A stretch of 47,606 nucleotides of DNA from Zoogloeaceae bacterium (GCA_031288305.1 JAITRP010000203.1:1-47606); one strand, 5' to 3'; positions 15,085 to 24,440 are shown, numbered from the stretch's first letter. Notes: generated from the sequence alone by a model not told the origin. Numbers and translations are program-made.

Positions 15085-17352
15085 ATGGACTTTCTCGCCG
15101 CCGACAAGCCGTTGACCAAGGTAATACGGCCAACCAGCGTTACCGCGTACCCGATGGTCAAGCAATTCACCAGTTGCCACGAAGCAGTAACGAATATCCA
15201 CGAAGCGCACAAAGCCATTCTCGCGCACGCGGCACAAGGCCACTGCCTGCTCAAGGGCGTGCTGATGAAGGAACTGAACGACGAATCCCGGCGCGAGAGC
15301 ACTTCGCCAGACGATAGAACCGGGTGGCTGTGCCTGGACTTCGACGGCCTGGAAACGCCAGAAACATCAGGAGTCGACGCCGTTCTCGCCACGCTTGGAC
15401 TCGGCGACATCAGCTACGTGCTGCAATATTCCGCCAGCCAGGGCTTGAAGCCCGGCCTGTACGCGCATGTGTTCCTCTTCCTGGACGCGCCCGCGCACCC
15501 GGCCAGCCTCAAAGCCTGGCTGCAATTGCAGAACCTGGCCTGCTTTGAAAACCAGCTTGCGCTCAACAGCGCCAACATGAACCTGCACTGGCCGCTGGAC
15601 ATCACCGCCTGCCAGAACGACAAGCTGCTGTACATCGCGCCGCCCGTGTTTGAAGGCGTGGACGATCCGGTTCCGCAGCGCATCCTGTTCGCGGCGCGCG
15701 CCAGACAGACCGCCCATCTGGAAAGCGTCGACCCCGCCCAGGTGAAAAGCCGCACGGTGGCGTTCATCAACCGCTTGCGCAACGCCAAGGGCCTGCCGCC
15801 CAGGCGCTGCGCCACCCGCATGGTCGACGGCGTCCTGGTGGAAACCTCGCCCGACACATGCTATGTATCCGGCATCAAAGAGGACCATGAGTTCACACGC
15901 CTGAACCTGAACGGCGGAGATTCCTGGGCATACTGGCATCCCAAAAACAACATCGAATACCTGCACGACTTCAAGACCGACACAATATGGCGAACCAAGC
16001 AGATTGTGCCGGAGTATTACGCGCGCAACAAGCAAAAGGCCGAGCCGGCGCTGCAAAAAGAAGGCGTCATCGCCCTGGGCTTTCGCAACCTGCCGGACGG
16101 CAACTACTACAACGCGCTGTACGAAAACAAAGTGCTGAGCATCTATCCGGCCAAGGACAAGACGCGCATGAACGACTTCGTTGCCAAACGTGGATTTGAA
16201 CCAAATAGATTGGTGGACGAATGGACCATCACCTATGAACCGCACAGTACAATAATCTTCGACCCGGAAAAACACCTGCTCAACACCTTCGTTGGTACGC
16301 CCTACCTGGAGGCGACGCCCAGGGAAGGCAATTTTCCGGTGATTCAGGAGTTGATCTGTCATTTCCTGGCCTGCGCGCCCCCAGACCCTTTATACGCGCA
16401 CTTCCTCAACTGGCTCGCGGCAGTGTTCCAGCACAGCTTCAAGCCACACACCGCCTGGGTGTTGCATGGCGTCGAAGGCACGGGCAAGGGTGTATTCTTC
16501 GAGCAGGTATTGACGCCATTGTTTGGCAAAAGCAACTGCTTTGCCCTCAACACCAAGACGCTGAATGACAATTTCAACGCCTGGGTGAAGAACAAGCTCA
16601 TCATCTTCTGCGACGAAGTTGACAGCGACGATTTTGAACAGAAGGGACGCATCGCGGCGCTGCTCCGAAACCTCATCACGGAAAACACCATCAGCGTCCG
16701 CGACATGCGCACAACCGCTTGCAACAAAACGAACTACGCGAGTTTCTTCTTCGCCTCGAACCGACCCCTGCCCGTAGTAGTGCCACAACATGATCGACGC
16801 TACAACGTGGGAAACTTTCAAAAAGAAAAATATCATTTTCCCGGCGAAGAAGCCATCCAGAAAGACCTGATGCCCTTTGCGCAGCACCTGCGAGCTTACA
16901 AAGTAAACAAGCTTGCCGCCAATACCCCATTGCAAACCGAGACGCGCACAAACATGCAAATGCTCACTCGAACCAGTATTGACGAAGTATGCCAAAACAT
17001 TCTCAATGGTGATTTTGAAGAATTGTGGCTGATGATGCCAGATAAAACCCTGCTCAACAATCGCGTCTTCAACGACGCATTTTCACAGCACGCCGTCCGC
17101 TATGTTGACCTGATGGAAAACATCCTGGAAACACGCCGCCCGAAACTCACTCGCGACGAAATTGGCGTCATCTTGCAACATACTGTGGGTACAGTTCCCA
17201 ACACTCCAAAAAAGCTCACTTCGTTTTTACGCCATCACGGCATCACCACTAAACGCATTCGCCTGGCTTACAACACAACATACGGCATCGACGTGAATTG
17301 GCGCATCCCGCCAAATCTGAAAAAAACAAACCCGCTACGGAGGGTGAAATGA
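15085..17352 (+). CDS. primase-helicase (AEP-like primase with SF3/DUF5906-type helicase)
   Basis: The 755-residue replication protein opens the early operon. The N-terminal part has an AEP-primase-like acidic pair in WLCLDFDGLE (Asp85 and Asp87) and a following S-x-x-x-GLYAHVFLFLD segment, like phage primase-polymerases. The C-terminal part is an SF3 helicase: Walker A GVEGTGKG at 462-469, Walker B LIIFCDEVD at 505-513, and a sensor-type FFASNRPLPVVVP segment after it. It would unwind the fork and lay primers for the family B polymerase encoded further on. The ATG at 15085 is chosen because CGGAGCCAAC precedes it. A longer frame to 14977 reads through the leader repeats. Helicase call is sure, primase call probable. 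Confidence 0.8.
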   Translation: MDFLAADKPLTKVIRPTSVTAYPMVKQFTSCHEAVTNIHEAHKAILAHAAQGHCLLKGVLMKELNDESRRESTSPDDRTGWLCLDFDGLETPETSGVDAVLATLGLGDISYVLQYSASQGLKPGLYAHVFLFLDAPAHPASLKAWLQLQNLACFENQLALNSANMNLHWPLDITACQNDKLLYIAPPVFEGVDDPVPQRILFAARARQTAHLESVDPAQVKSRTVAFINRLRNAKGLPPRRCATRMVDGVLVETSPDTCYVSGIKEDHEFTRLNLNGGDSWAYWHPKNNIEYLHDFKTDTIWRTKQIVPEYYARNKQKAEPALQKEGVIALGFRNLPDGNYYNALYENKVLSIYPAKDKTRMNDFVAKRGFEPNRLVDEWTITYEPHSTIIFDPEKHLLNTFVGTPYLEATPREGNFPVIQELICHFLACAPPDPLYAHFLNWLAAVFQHSFKPHTAWVLHGVEGTGKGVFFEQVLTPLFGKSNCFALNTKTLNDNFNAWVKNKLIIFCDEVDSDDFEQKGRIAALLRNLITENTISVRDMRTTACNKTNYASFFFASNRPLPVVVPQHDRRYNVGNFQKEKYHFPGEEAIQKDLMPFAQHLRAYKVNKLAANTPLQTETRTNMQMLTRTSIDEVCQNILNGDFEELWLMMPDKTLLNNRVFNDAFSQHAVRYVDLMENILETRRPKLTRDEIGVILQHTVGTVPNTPKKLTSFLRHHGITTKRIRLAYNTTYGIDVNWRIPPNLKKTNPLRRVK

Positions 17353-18107
17353 GCAACCTGTCAACGACCACGCCCCCAAACGCCGCGCCATCAAACGCCA
17401 ACCCCGTCGCAAGCTGGTCGTTCAGCCGCCTGATGGTCTTCGAGCAATGTGCCTGCCGCTACAAGCTGGAATTCATCGACAAATTGCCGACGCCGCCCAA
17501 GCCCGCGGCGGATCGCGGCACGGAAATCCACGCCATTGCCGAGCGGTACGTCAAGGGAGACGGCCCACCGACGCCCGAACTCAAGCACTTCGAGATGGAA
17601 TTCAGGAAACTGCGTCAACTCCACGCGGAGAACAAGGTGACCTGCGAGGAACAATGGGCGTTCGACAGCGAATGGAAACCGACGCAATGGACAAGCGGCT
17701 GGTTGCGCCTGAAATGCGATGCCGTGGCGCAACTCACCAGGGCGCATCTGGCGGTCATCGACTACAAGACCGGGCGACGCTTCGGCAACGAAATCAAACA
17801 CGCCCGGCAACTGGAATTGTACGCCCTGTGCGCCCTGTTGCGGAATCCCGACGCCAGGGAAGTCACCTGTGAGCTTTGGTATCTGGACAAGGACGAAATG
17901 ACGACCTTCCACTGTCATCGCGCGCAGGTGGAAAATTACCTGCGAATCTACGACCGGGCAGGCAGGCGGCTGACCGAATGCAGGGAGTGGCCGCCCAGCT
18001 TCAATTGTCAATACTGCCCGTTTCATGAAAAGGAATGCGAACACACCTGTCAAAAAAACACAACACTGCCGGCAAGAACCGCGCACATGCTTGGACGATT
18101 GCTGTGA
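17349..18107 (+). CDS. PD-(D/E)XK nuclease with Fe-S cluster motif (Cas4/RecB-like)
   Basis: The 252-residue protein starts with an ATGA overlap on the primase-helicase stop. It shows the RecB-family nuclease order: RGTEIHAIAE with His61, Asp124 in LRLKCDAVA, Asp138-Tyr-Lys140 in VIDYKTG, and the QLELYAL helix with Gln154. Cysteines 34 or 36 near the N-terminus and Cys220, Cys223 and Cys230 near the end fit the four-Cys iron-sulfur arrangement of AddB and Cas4. In phages such enzymes act as recombination or end-processing exonucleases. There are no CRISPR repeats or cas genes nearby, so replication and recombination is the likely role. Confidence 0.8.
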   Translation: MSNLSTTTPPNAAPSNANPVASWSFSRLMVFEQCACRYKLEFIDKLPTPPKPAADRGTEIHAIAERYVKGDGPPTPELKHFEMEFRKLRQLHAENKVTCEEQWAFDSEWKPTQWTSGWLRLKCDAVAQLTRAHLAVIDYKTGRRFGNEIKHARQLELYALCALLRNPDAREVTCELWYLDKDEMTTFHCHRAQVENYLRIYDRAGRRLTECREWPPSFNCQYCPFHEKECEHTCQKNTTLPARTAHMLGRLL

Positions 18108-18247
18108 AAGAGTCGCCCGATATTCCCCGACGCCTCCTTTTGAAATGGCTCAAGAAACACAGAACCATGAAATACCCAAAACCCTGCAAAAGGCTCGAAG
18201 TTCCTGGCCCGGAAGACATTGCATGACATCGAAAAAAGGAGCGCAAC

Positions 18248-19036
18248 ATGAATCTTCCCGATGAAAATCCCGACATCGTAAAGAATGAAGTCGGTGTTGT
18301 TCACGATAACTCGCAAAAAATCATGATCTTCCGCGATTGCGAAAACGTGACAATAAAAGCAAATTGCGCAGCCTGGCTCACCGGGTGCAACAACGTGATC
18401 TTGAACCCACGCAGTATGATATATCAACTCCGGGACTGCAAGAACGTGGCCGCCAACTGTTGCTGGATTGAAATTGTTGAAAATTCACACTGCGAATTAT
18501 ACCGCCAAGCCATCATCCGGGAGGCCAGTCAATCCACGATACATCTTTATGATGACAGCATCGTTCAACGCGTAAAATCCTGTTGTACAATCCACGCCCA
18601 CGACAAATCAATAATCATGCGTGGCCCGGACAACAACAACAGCATCACGCTGTATGATCACGCAATTTGCCGCGAATGTCAAAAACCAGAGTTCGACACA
18701 GAATGGAAAGGCGTCGAAATTTCACCCTTCATCATCGCCAAGCGGGATTATCTGGTTTACAAAAAACTGGCGCAAAACAAGCTCGCCACATTAAAACTCT
18801 GCAAAGGCGTTCGTTATCACGCGGGCAATAGAAAATGCCGCGCTGAAAAATTGATTGTTGTCAAAATCATCAACGAACGCAACAACCATTGCAGAGTAGG
18901 ATACAGCCTGCAAGATCACACGCATGTGTACCGTTTGAGGCATGAAATAAAAGCACCATTGGATGAATCAATGACCGAATGCGCCAGCGGCATCCACTTC
19001 TTCTTCAGCAAGAAAGACGCGGAAGACTATCAATAG
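18248..19036 (+). CDS. beta-helix-like protein with C-terminal GIHFF motif, first paralogue
   Basis: The 262-residue protein has an N-terminal half of short, regularly spaced strands with Cys, Asn and Ile positions (FRDCENVTIKANCAAWLTG, YDDSIVQRVKSC), which suggests a right-handed beta-helix. The C-terminal part has KGVRYHAGNRKCRAEKL, a GYSLQDHTHVY segment and the ending CASGIHFFFSKKDAEDY. This ending is known from DUF5758-type proteins of phages. It has a homologue two genes on (19467-20375). AAAGGAGCGCAAC precedes the ATG. The GC content is lower than that of the neighbours. Function unknown. Confidence 0.65.
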   Translation: MNLPDENPDIVKNEVGVVHDNSQKIMIFRDCENVTIKANCAAWLTGCNNVILNPRSMIYQLRDCKNVAANCCWIEIVENSHCELYRQAIIREASQSTIHLYDDSIVQRVKSCCTIHAHDKSIIMRGPDNNNSITLYDHAICRECQKPEFDTEWKGVEISPFIIAKRDYLVYKKLAQNKLATLKLCKGVRYHAGNRKCRAEKLIVVKIINERNNHCRVGYSLQDHTHVYRLRHEIKAPLDESMTECASGIHFFFSKKDAEDYQ

Positions 19037-19061
19037 CCCGCGCCAACAAGGAAACAAGATC

Positions 19062-19274
19062 ATGCCAAGCTACAAAATCACAGCGCCCAATTGCATGCCA
19101 GAAATCCTGACGCGCGACAATCCGCAACAAGCGGTACAACATTACCTGCGCACGCATCCCATGCTGTACGACCAAGGCATGTGCCTTGACCAAGGCATTG
19201 ACTGCATGTCTGTCACGTTCAAAGTGGATGTCATGGACATGAAAACCCTAACCGCCAAAGAGGCACGCAAATGA
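19062..19274 (+). CDS. small phage protein, unknown function
   Basis: The 70-residue product reads MPSYKITAPNCMPEIL at the start and has a central helix (NPQQAVQHYLRTHPML) and a beta-rich end (MSVTFKVDVMDMKTL). No motif is recognised. It lies 25 bases after the first beta-helix-like gene and overlaps the next gene by four bases (ATGA), so it belongs to the same transcript. Confidence 0.6.
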   Translation: MPSYKITAPNCMPEILTRDNPQQAVQHYLRTHPMLYDQGMCLDQGIDCMSVTFKVDVMDMKTLTAKEARK

Positions 19275-19477
19275 CACAACGCAAAACATCTCGCGCCATT
19301 TTCACCAACTGGCGACACGCGTCGCGTCCCGTTTCCCTGTTCATGCCCCGCAGCTTTGTTCGCAGGCTGCGCATCAAATATCTGGAATGGGCGTTGAAGA
19401 ACGTCCGCGCCGAACACCGTATCGATGTTATCTGCGAACTGCGCCACGCCAAATGGAGAATGTATCATGACAAATGA
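19271..19477 (+). CDS. small basic protein, unknown function
   Basis: The 68-residue product is strongly basic (MTQRKTSRAIFTNWRHASRP, RSFVRRLRIKYLEWALK) with predicted helices, so nucleic-acid binding is possible but unproven. It begins with an ATGA overlap on the previous stop and its last 11 bases overlap the start of the second beta-helix-like gene, whose ribosome-binding site lies inside it. Confidence 0.55.
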   Translation: MTQRKTSRAIFTNWRHASRPVSLFMPRSFVRRLRIKYLEWALKNVRAEHRIDVICELRHAKWRMYHDK

Positions 19478-20375
19478 AGAACACAGCACATCGAACAAAG
19501 CATCCGGCATGAACCACGCAACCCCAAATGAAGGACGCAGCCCATCGAACGAAGTATCCGACATGAAAGGCAAGACAGAAACCAAAAATGAAATAATTTT
19601 CAGCAAACCGGGATACTACAGCGTCTTCAACTGTCCAAAAAAAATCATCGTCAAAAACGACGGCGTAACATTGAACGCCATAAATTGCCGGCAGATAACA
19701 ATGCCGCGCGGCACACTGCTGGCGGATCACTGCAAATACATCGACCTCTACATGGAAGCCGTTGGCGCCTATTTGAAAACTTGTCCAAAAGTCGTCAGCA
19801 GCGGAGCAATCCTCACGGCGATGGAATGCAGGATAACCTTGCGGCTGGACGCAATCGTGCAACGCGCTTTCCACAGTGAAATTCGCGCAAACGACAACGC
19901 CTGCGTACTGTTCGCAACAACATATTGCATAGAAGCTTTCGACAAGAGTTATCTCCGCCATGCAGGAGACGACTGCAAAGTCGTCCTGCACGACTACGCC
20001 ACCAGCCAGTACTGCAACAACGTGACTGCCGCCGGGGATCACCACGGACAAATTATTTCAGGATTCACCAGGGCCGAACAGGACATGACAGTATTCAAGC
20101 AGCTGCGAGACAACCGCCTGGCGGAATTGACCGTGCCCAAAGGGGCAGACATCTACATCGGCAACAAACAGTACCGGACAAACAAGGTGCGCGTGAATCG
20201 CATTTATGACGCCGACGGAACAGGATATGACGAAGGCTACAGCCTGTATGATGAGACATTTCTCTATATAACCCACGCGGAAATGCAGGTCCCCATGTCC
20301 ATGGACAACGTCGACTACGCCTCCGGCATTCATTTCTACCTGACGGAAAAGGAGGCGCTGGAATATGACAATTAA
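19467..20375 (+). CDS. beta-helix-like protein with C-terminal GIHFY motif, second paralogue
   Basis: The 302-residue protein is a diverged relative of the 18248-19036 product. Shared are the strand-repeat N-terminal half (VFNCPKKIIVKNDGVTLNAI), the segment KGADIYIGNKQYRTNKV that parallels KGVRYHAGNRKCRAEKL, the GYSLYDETFLY segment and the ending YASGIHFYLTEKEALEY. The first 35 residues are polar and Ser/Asn-rich and look unstructured. The start at 19467 has GGAGAATGTATC upstream. It overlaps the helicase gene by 11 bases. Function unknown; conservation of two copies in one operon implies that both are used. Confidence 0.65.
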   Translation: MTNEEHSTSNKASGMNHATPNEGRSPSNEVSDMKGKTETKNEIIFSKPGYYSVFNCPKKIIVKNDGVTLNAINCRQITMPRGTLLADHCKYIDLYMEAVGAYLKTCPKVVSSGAILTAMECRITLRLDAIVQRAFHSEIRANDNACVLFATTYCIEAFDKSYLRHAGDDCKVVLHDYATSQYCNNVTAAGDHHGQIISGFTRAEQDMTVFKQLRDNRLAELTVPKGADIYIGNKQYRTNKVRVNRIYDADGTGYDEGYSLYDETFLYITHAEMQVPMSMDNVDYASGIHFYLTEKEALEYDN

Positions 20376-21735
20376 ACTGTACGGACATCAGGAAAGCAGC
20401 GTTGCGTTCCTTGCCGACAACAACGCGGTTTTCGACGCGTCCGACCCCGGAACCGGCAAGACGCTTGCGCAAATCGCCGATTTCACGCAACGGCTTGAAA
20501 AGTGTCGCGCGCAAGGCATACAAAACAGCGGCGTGCTGGTGGTCTGTCCCAAATCCCTGATGCGCGCGGTATGGGAAACCGAAATCAAACGCTACGCCCC
20601 GCAAATCACGGTAGCCGTGGCCGACGCGCAACGTCGCCGGCAAGCGATGAACAGCGGGGCGGATGTGCTGATCCTCAACGCGGATGGCGTCAAGGCGCTG
20701 GCAAACCAGCCCGCGTCCTGGTTCACGCGCTTTTCCACACTGGTCATCGACGAAAGCGAGGTATTCAAGCACCACACCAGCCAGCGCAGCAGGGCGATGC
20801 GGAAAATCGCCAGGCGCTTCCCCTGGAGGCGCTGCCTGTCGGGCACGCCCAACAGCAACGGCATCTGCGACGTATGGCACCAGTATCTGCTGCTCGACGA
20901 GGGAAAACGCCTGGGAAGCACCTTTCGACAGTTTCGCAACGCCGCCTGCGAGGCGCAGCCCATTTCCATCGGCGGCGAACAGATCGTTTTCCAGTATCGT
21001 GACCGCGACGGCATCGAACAAGTGGTGGCCGACCTGGTAAAGGACATTACCCTCCGCCACAAGCTTTCCGACTGCGTGGAGTTGCCCCCCATGCGCCAAT
21101 ATTGCCTGGAATTCATCCTCTCCCGCAAACACAGGGCGCTCTACGACAAATTCCAGCGCGATTCGCTGCTGGAATGCCGGGGACGGACCATCAGCGCCCT
21201 GAACGCCGCCACGCTTGCCGGCAAACTCCTGCAAACCAGTTCCGGGACGCTCTATGACCAGGACGGCAAGGCTGTGGAAATCAGCCCGGAACGCTACGAA
21301 CTGATTGCCGACCTGGCGGCGGCAAGAAAACACAGCGTGGTGTTCTACCTGTGGAACCACCAGCGCGATCAACTCTGCAAACACTTCCAGAAGGCAGGCG
21401 TTCGCCATTGCGTCTGGGAACCCGGCAAACCGCGCCTGGCCGAGGAATTCCAGGCAGGCGGATACCAGGCGATGCTGGCGCACCCAGCATCCGCCGCGCA
21501 CGGCCTGACGCTCACCCGCGCCGCCAGCGTCATCTGGGCGTCGCCCACCTGGAACCTCACCTGGTTCGAGCAGGGCAATCGCCGTATCTTTCGCATCGGC
21601 CAGGAGCAGAAGACGGAAGTCATCACGGTACTGGCCAAGGACACCCTGGAGAACAAGGTATGGGAGCAACTACAGAACAAGAACCTCAATCTGGCAAGAC
21701 TGCTGGCGAGCTTGTCTTCTACGACACCGAATTGA
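20365..21735 (+). CDS. SNF2-type superfamily 2 helicase
   Basis: The 456-residue ATPase shows the SF2 motifs in order: YGHQESSVAFL (Q-like), DPGTGKT at residues 27-33 (motif I), DESE at 129-132 (motif II), SGTPNSN (motif III), and the C-terminal TRAASVIWASPTWNLTWFEQ and NRRIFRIGQ (motifs V and VI). The RIGQ ending is typical of SNF2-like phage helicases, which move on duplex DNA or reshape forks and recombination intermediates. GGAGGCGCTGGAAT precedes the ATG. The polymerase gene starts inside its last 76 bases, so the two are translationally coupled. Confidence 0.85.
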   Translation: MTIKLYGHQESSVAFLADNNAVFDASDPGTGKTLAQIADFTQRLEKCRAQGIQNSGVLVVCPKSLMRAVWETEIKRYAPQITVAVADAQRRRQAMNSGADVLILNADGVKALANQPASWFTRFSTLVIDESEVFKHHTSQRSRAMRKIARRFPWRRCLSGTPNSNGICDVWHQYLLLDEGKRLGSTFRQFRNAACEAQPISIGGEQIVFQYRDRDGIEQVVADLVKDITLRHKLSDCVELPPMRQYCLEFILSRKHRALYDKFQRDSLLECRGRTISALNAATLAGKLLQTSSGTLYDQDGKAVEISPERYELIADLAAARKHSVVFYLWNHQRDQLCKHFQKAGVRHCVWEPGKPRLAEEFQAGGYQAMLAHPASAAHGLTLTRAASVIWASPTWNLTWFEQGNRRIFRIGQEQKTEVITVLAKDTLENKVWEQLQNKNLNLARLLASLSSTTPN

Positions 21736-23624
21736 TCGGCGACACCTTCCTGGTCTGTACGCAAACCCTGGAAGGCAAGCGGCAGGCATATTGGCTGACC
21801 AAGGAAAAAGACGACATGTCCAAACTTGCCAGGGCCACGCGAACCGGCGTCTGGGTGGGCTTCAACAACCACGGTTTCGACAACCTGTTGCTGGCCGCGG
21901 CTTTCGCCGACTATACGCTGGACACCCTGACCAGCATTGCCTGGGACATCATCGGCAACGGCAAAAAACCATGGCAAGTCTATCGCGACTATCGCCTGGA
22001 GCCGCCCAGCTTCGATTCCATAGACATAATGAAAGTCCCTCCCGGCGTCGCCGTCAGCCTGAAGCTCTACGCCGGACGCATGGGCGCGCGAAGTTTGCGC
22101 GATCTGCCCTTCGAGCCAAGCGCCAGGCTCGACAAGGCACAGTTGAAAACCTTGAAAGCCTATTGCGAACACGACGTGGAAACGACACGGGAACTCTACA
22201 GAATCGTTGCCCCGCAGATTGCCTTGCGCGAAAAATTGGGTAAGCGTTTCGGCGTCGACCTGCGCAGCAAATCCGACGCGCAATGCGCCGAGGCCATCTT
22301 CAAGGAGGAACTCGGCCTGAACTACAACAACGAAGGCATACCGCGCGTCCTTGTTTACACATCCCCAAAATGGCTGACGCCCAGGACAAAGGAAATACAG
22401 CGTCTGATCGACCTGGCGGAATGCACGGATTTCCAGGTTTCTCCTGAGAACGGCAGGCCGTCCGCCGCCGCATGGATGTCGGAGACCGTTCGCATCGGAA
22501 ACGGCAGATACGCCATCGGCATCGGCGGCCTGCATAGTCAACACGACACAACTGTCGCGTACAGGGAAACCACGGAGTACGGCATCTCCGATTTCGATGT
22601 GGCGAGCTATTACCCAAGCATCCTCCTCAACGCCGATCTGAAACTCAACCTGCCGCCAGGTCTGTCGAATCGCTTCCTGGACATCTACCGGCAAATCCAC
22701 GAAGAGCGCCTGACCCACAAGGCCGCTGGCGCCAAAGTCGAAGCCGACACCCTGAAGATTGTGCTGAACGGCACATTCGGCAAATTGGGCAACCGCTTCT
22801 GCCCGTTCTACAGCCCGGAAGCCATGCTGGCGATCACCCTCACCGGCCAACTGAACCTGCTCGATCTGATCAGCCGCCTGGTTGCCGCGGGCTTTCACTG
22901 CGCTTCCGCCAATACGGACGGCATCCTTGTCCAGTATCCGCACAAGAAAAGGGAAGCGATGCTGGAAATCTTCGCCGAAAACAGCAAACGTACCGGGCTG
23001 GCATACGAAGAAACGCCATACAGATGGATTGGACTGCGGGACGTAAACAACTACATCGCCCGGATCAGCGCGGGCAAAATCAAGAGAAAGGGCGCATACA
23101 GCGCCTCCGGGGTATTGGAAAACACCAACCCGGCGTTCGATGCCTGCGTGGAGGCCGCCGTCGCCCATTGCGACATGCGCCCCTGGCGAAAACTCCTGCG
23201 CCAATGCGCCGACCTGAAGAAATTCCTGGCCGTGCGCACCGTGCGCGGCGGCTGCGTGCAGCACACATCCACACGCCTTGTGAACGACTGGATTGGCGAA
23301 GCGAGAAACTGGCGGCGTCCCGGCTGGCCGCCAGGAAAAAAATCCCTCACGCGCGTCTCCCCGCCGCCGCCCGTGGAAGAACGATTCGGCGGCACGCCCG
23401 CCGGGCGCATCGCGCGCTGGTACATGAGCACCCGGCGCGACTTGCCGCCCGTCACCTACCTGTCGAACGGCAACATCGTGCCCGGCACGACAAACGGCAG
23501 ATTGCTGCTCGACCTGCCCGACAGGTTCCCCGATGATCTGGATTGGGCGTGGTACGAGCAGCGGACATGCGACATCCTGCAAGAAACCGGGCTGGATTCA
23601 CACTTCACGCATCACACAAACTGA
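21660..23624 (+). CDS. family B DNA polymerase with 3'-5' exonuclease
   Basis: The 654-residue replicative polymerase has an N-terminal proofreading domain: Asp22 and Glu24 in FYDTEL (Exo I), GFNNHGFDN (Exo II) and YCEHDVETTRELY (Exo III). The polymerase motifs are those of family B: DVASYYPS with Asp313 (motif A), KIVLNGTFG from Lys366 (motif B), and SANTDG with Asn418 and Asp420 (motif C). Motif C therefore has Asn where DTDS enzymes carry the first Asp. The start ATG at 21660 lies in the helicase gene with GGAG nine bases upstream. At 654 residues it is short for the family; a compact phage form is likely. A canonical promoter follows its stop. Confidence 0.85.
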   Translation: MGATTEQEPQSGKTAGELVFYDTELIGDTFLVCTQTLEGKRQAYWLTKEKDDMSKLARATRTGVWVGFNNHGFDNLLLAAAFADYTLDTLTSIAWDIIGNGKKPWQVYRDYRLEPPSFDSIDIMKVPPGVAVSLKLYAGRMGARSLRDLPFEPSARLDKAQLKTLKAYCEHDVETTRELYRIVAPQIALREKLGKRFGVDLRSKSDAQCAEAIFKEELGLNYNNEGIPRVLVYTSPKWLTPRTKEIQRLIDLAECTDFQVSPENGRPSAAAWMSETVRIGNGRYAIGIGGLHSQHDTTVAYRETTEYGISDFDVASYYPSILLNADLKLNLPPGLSNRFLDIYRQIHEERLTHKAAGAKVEADTLKIVLNGTFGKLGNRFCPFYSPEAMLAITLTGQLNLLDLISRLVAAGFHCASANTDGILVQYPHKKREAMLEIFAENSKRTGLAYEETPYRWIGLRDVNNYIARISAGKIKRKGAYSASGVLENTNPAFDACVEAAVAHCDMRPWRKLLRQCADLKKFLAVRTVRGGCVQHTSTRLVNDWIGEARNWRRPGWPPGKKSLTRVSPPPPVEERFGGTPAGRIARWYMSTRRDLPPVTYLSNGNIVPGTTNGRLLLDLPDRFPDDLDWAWYEQRTCDILQETGLDSHFTHHTN

Positions 23625-23644
23625 CTTTTTTCGTGACACGTCGT

Positions 23645-23673
23645 TTGCAATTCGTGAAACGACGTATTACAAT
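23645..23673 (+). promoter_or_regulatory. internal early-operon promoter with operator-like spacer
   Basis: TTGCAA (23645-23650), a 17-base spacer and TACAAT (23668-23673) form a sigma-70-type promoter. The spacer begins TTCGTGAAACGACGTA, identical over 16 bases to that of the capsid promoter (3781-3809). ACGTCGTTT and AAACGACGT form a nine-base perfect inverted repeat around the -35. The next gene starts 30 bases downstream. Confidence 0.65.
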
Positions 23674-23702
23674 ACGTGTTCCATCACAAAACGGAGACAA
23701 CA

Positions 23703-24434
23703 ATGGCAACAATGACAACGAGAAAACAAGGCAACGCCGTCGCCACGCAGGCCGCCAAGGCCCTGGCGTTCAAGAGGCGGCTTCTGCAACCGACAGGCAA
23801 CAAGATCAAACTGGAAAAGGGCAGATTCCAGATGCCCGATGGGCAAAGCCTGGAGCAATTGCGGGCGATCATCCTGGATTACCGCTTCGTCAACGCCTAT
23901 TACGACAAGCCCTACGACCCCGACATACAAGACGTTGCGCCGGCCTGCCTGGCGATGAGCGCCTTTCCCGGCGAACTGCAAGCCTACCCGAACAGCCCGG
24001 TGTTGCAGCACGAAGGCTCCTGCAAGGATTGTCCGCAAAACCAGTTCGGCTCCTCGACCAACGGCAAGGGCAAGGCGTGCAGCAATCGCATGCGCCTGGC
24101 AATCGTCACCTTCGACGCCGAAGAGGGTCTGTCGGATGTCCATACGCTGGAGGTGCCGCCAACCGGACTGAAGCAATTCAACGGCTATCTGCGCAACCTG
24201 CTTGGCGTGGACATCCTGCCGCACGAAACCGTGAGCCTCATCGAGCAAGACCCCACCAAAACCTATTCCGTGCCGGCATTCGCCAAGACAAACCATGAGC
24301 CGTTCAACAAAGCGGCGCTGACGGCCATTGAAGCCAAGATACAAGAGGCGCAGGAACTGCTCGACGCGGAGCCGGATTTCTCCACCTACACGCCGCCGCA
24401 AGCCATCAAGCGGCGCGCGGGCGCCAAGAGGTAA
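23703..24434 (+). CDS. Cys-motif phage replication-associated protein (possibly ssDNA-binding)
   Basis: The 243-residue protein directly follows the polymerase and has its own promoter. Its most striking part is CKDCPQNQFGS, then GKGKACSNRMRLAIV. These phage proteins with a short Cys-x2-Cys motif and a GKGKAC segment are often found beside polymerases and annotated as single-strand DNA-binding, but I cite this from general memory. The end is a charged helix (AKIQEAQELLDAEPDF) and a basic tail. A private promoter suggests it is needed in larger amounts than the polymerase, as expected for a DNA-binding protein. GGAG precedes the ATG. Confidence 0.6.
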   Translation: MATMTTRKQGNAVATQAAKALAFKRRLLQPTGNKIKLEKGRFQMPDGQSLEQLRAIILDYRFVNAYYDKPYDPDIQDVAPACLAMSAFPGELQAYPNSPVLQHEGSCKDCPQNQFGSSTNGKGKACSNRMRLAIVTFDAEEGLSDVHTLEVPPTGLKQFNGYLRNLLGVDILPHETVSLIEQDPTKTYSVPAFAKTNHEPFNKAALTAIEAKIQEAQELLDAEPDFSTYTPPQAIKRRAGAKR

Positions 24435-24440
24435 ATGAAC

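Noticed and set aside
17349-18107. Reading the Fe-S nuclease as a Cas4 of a CRISPR system
   Set aside because: No repeat-spacer array and no other cas genes exist in the window. Phages carry such nucleases for recombination.
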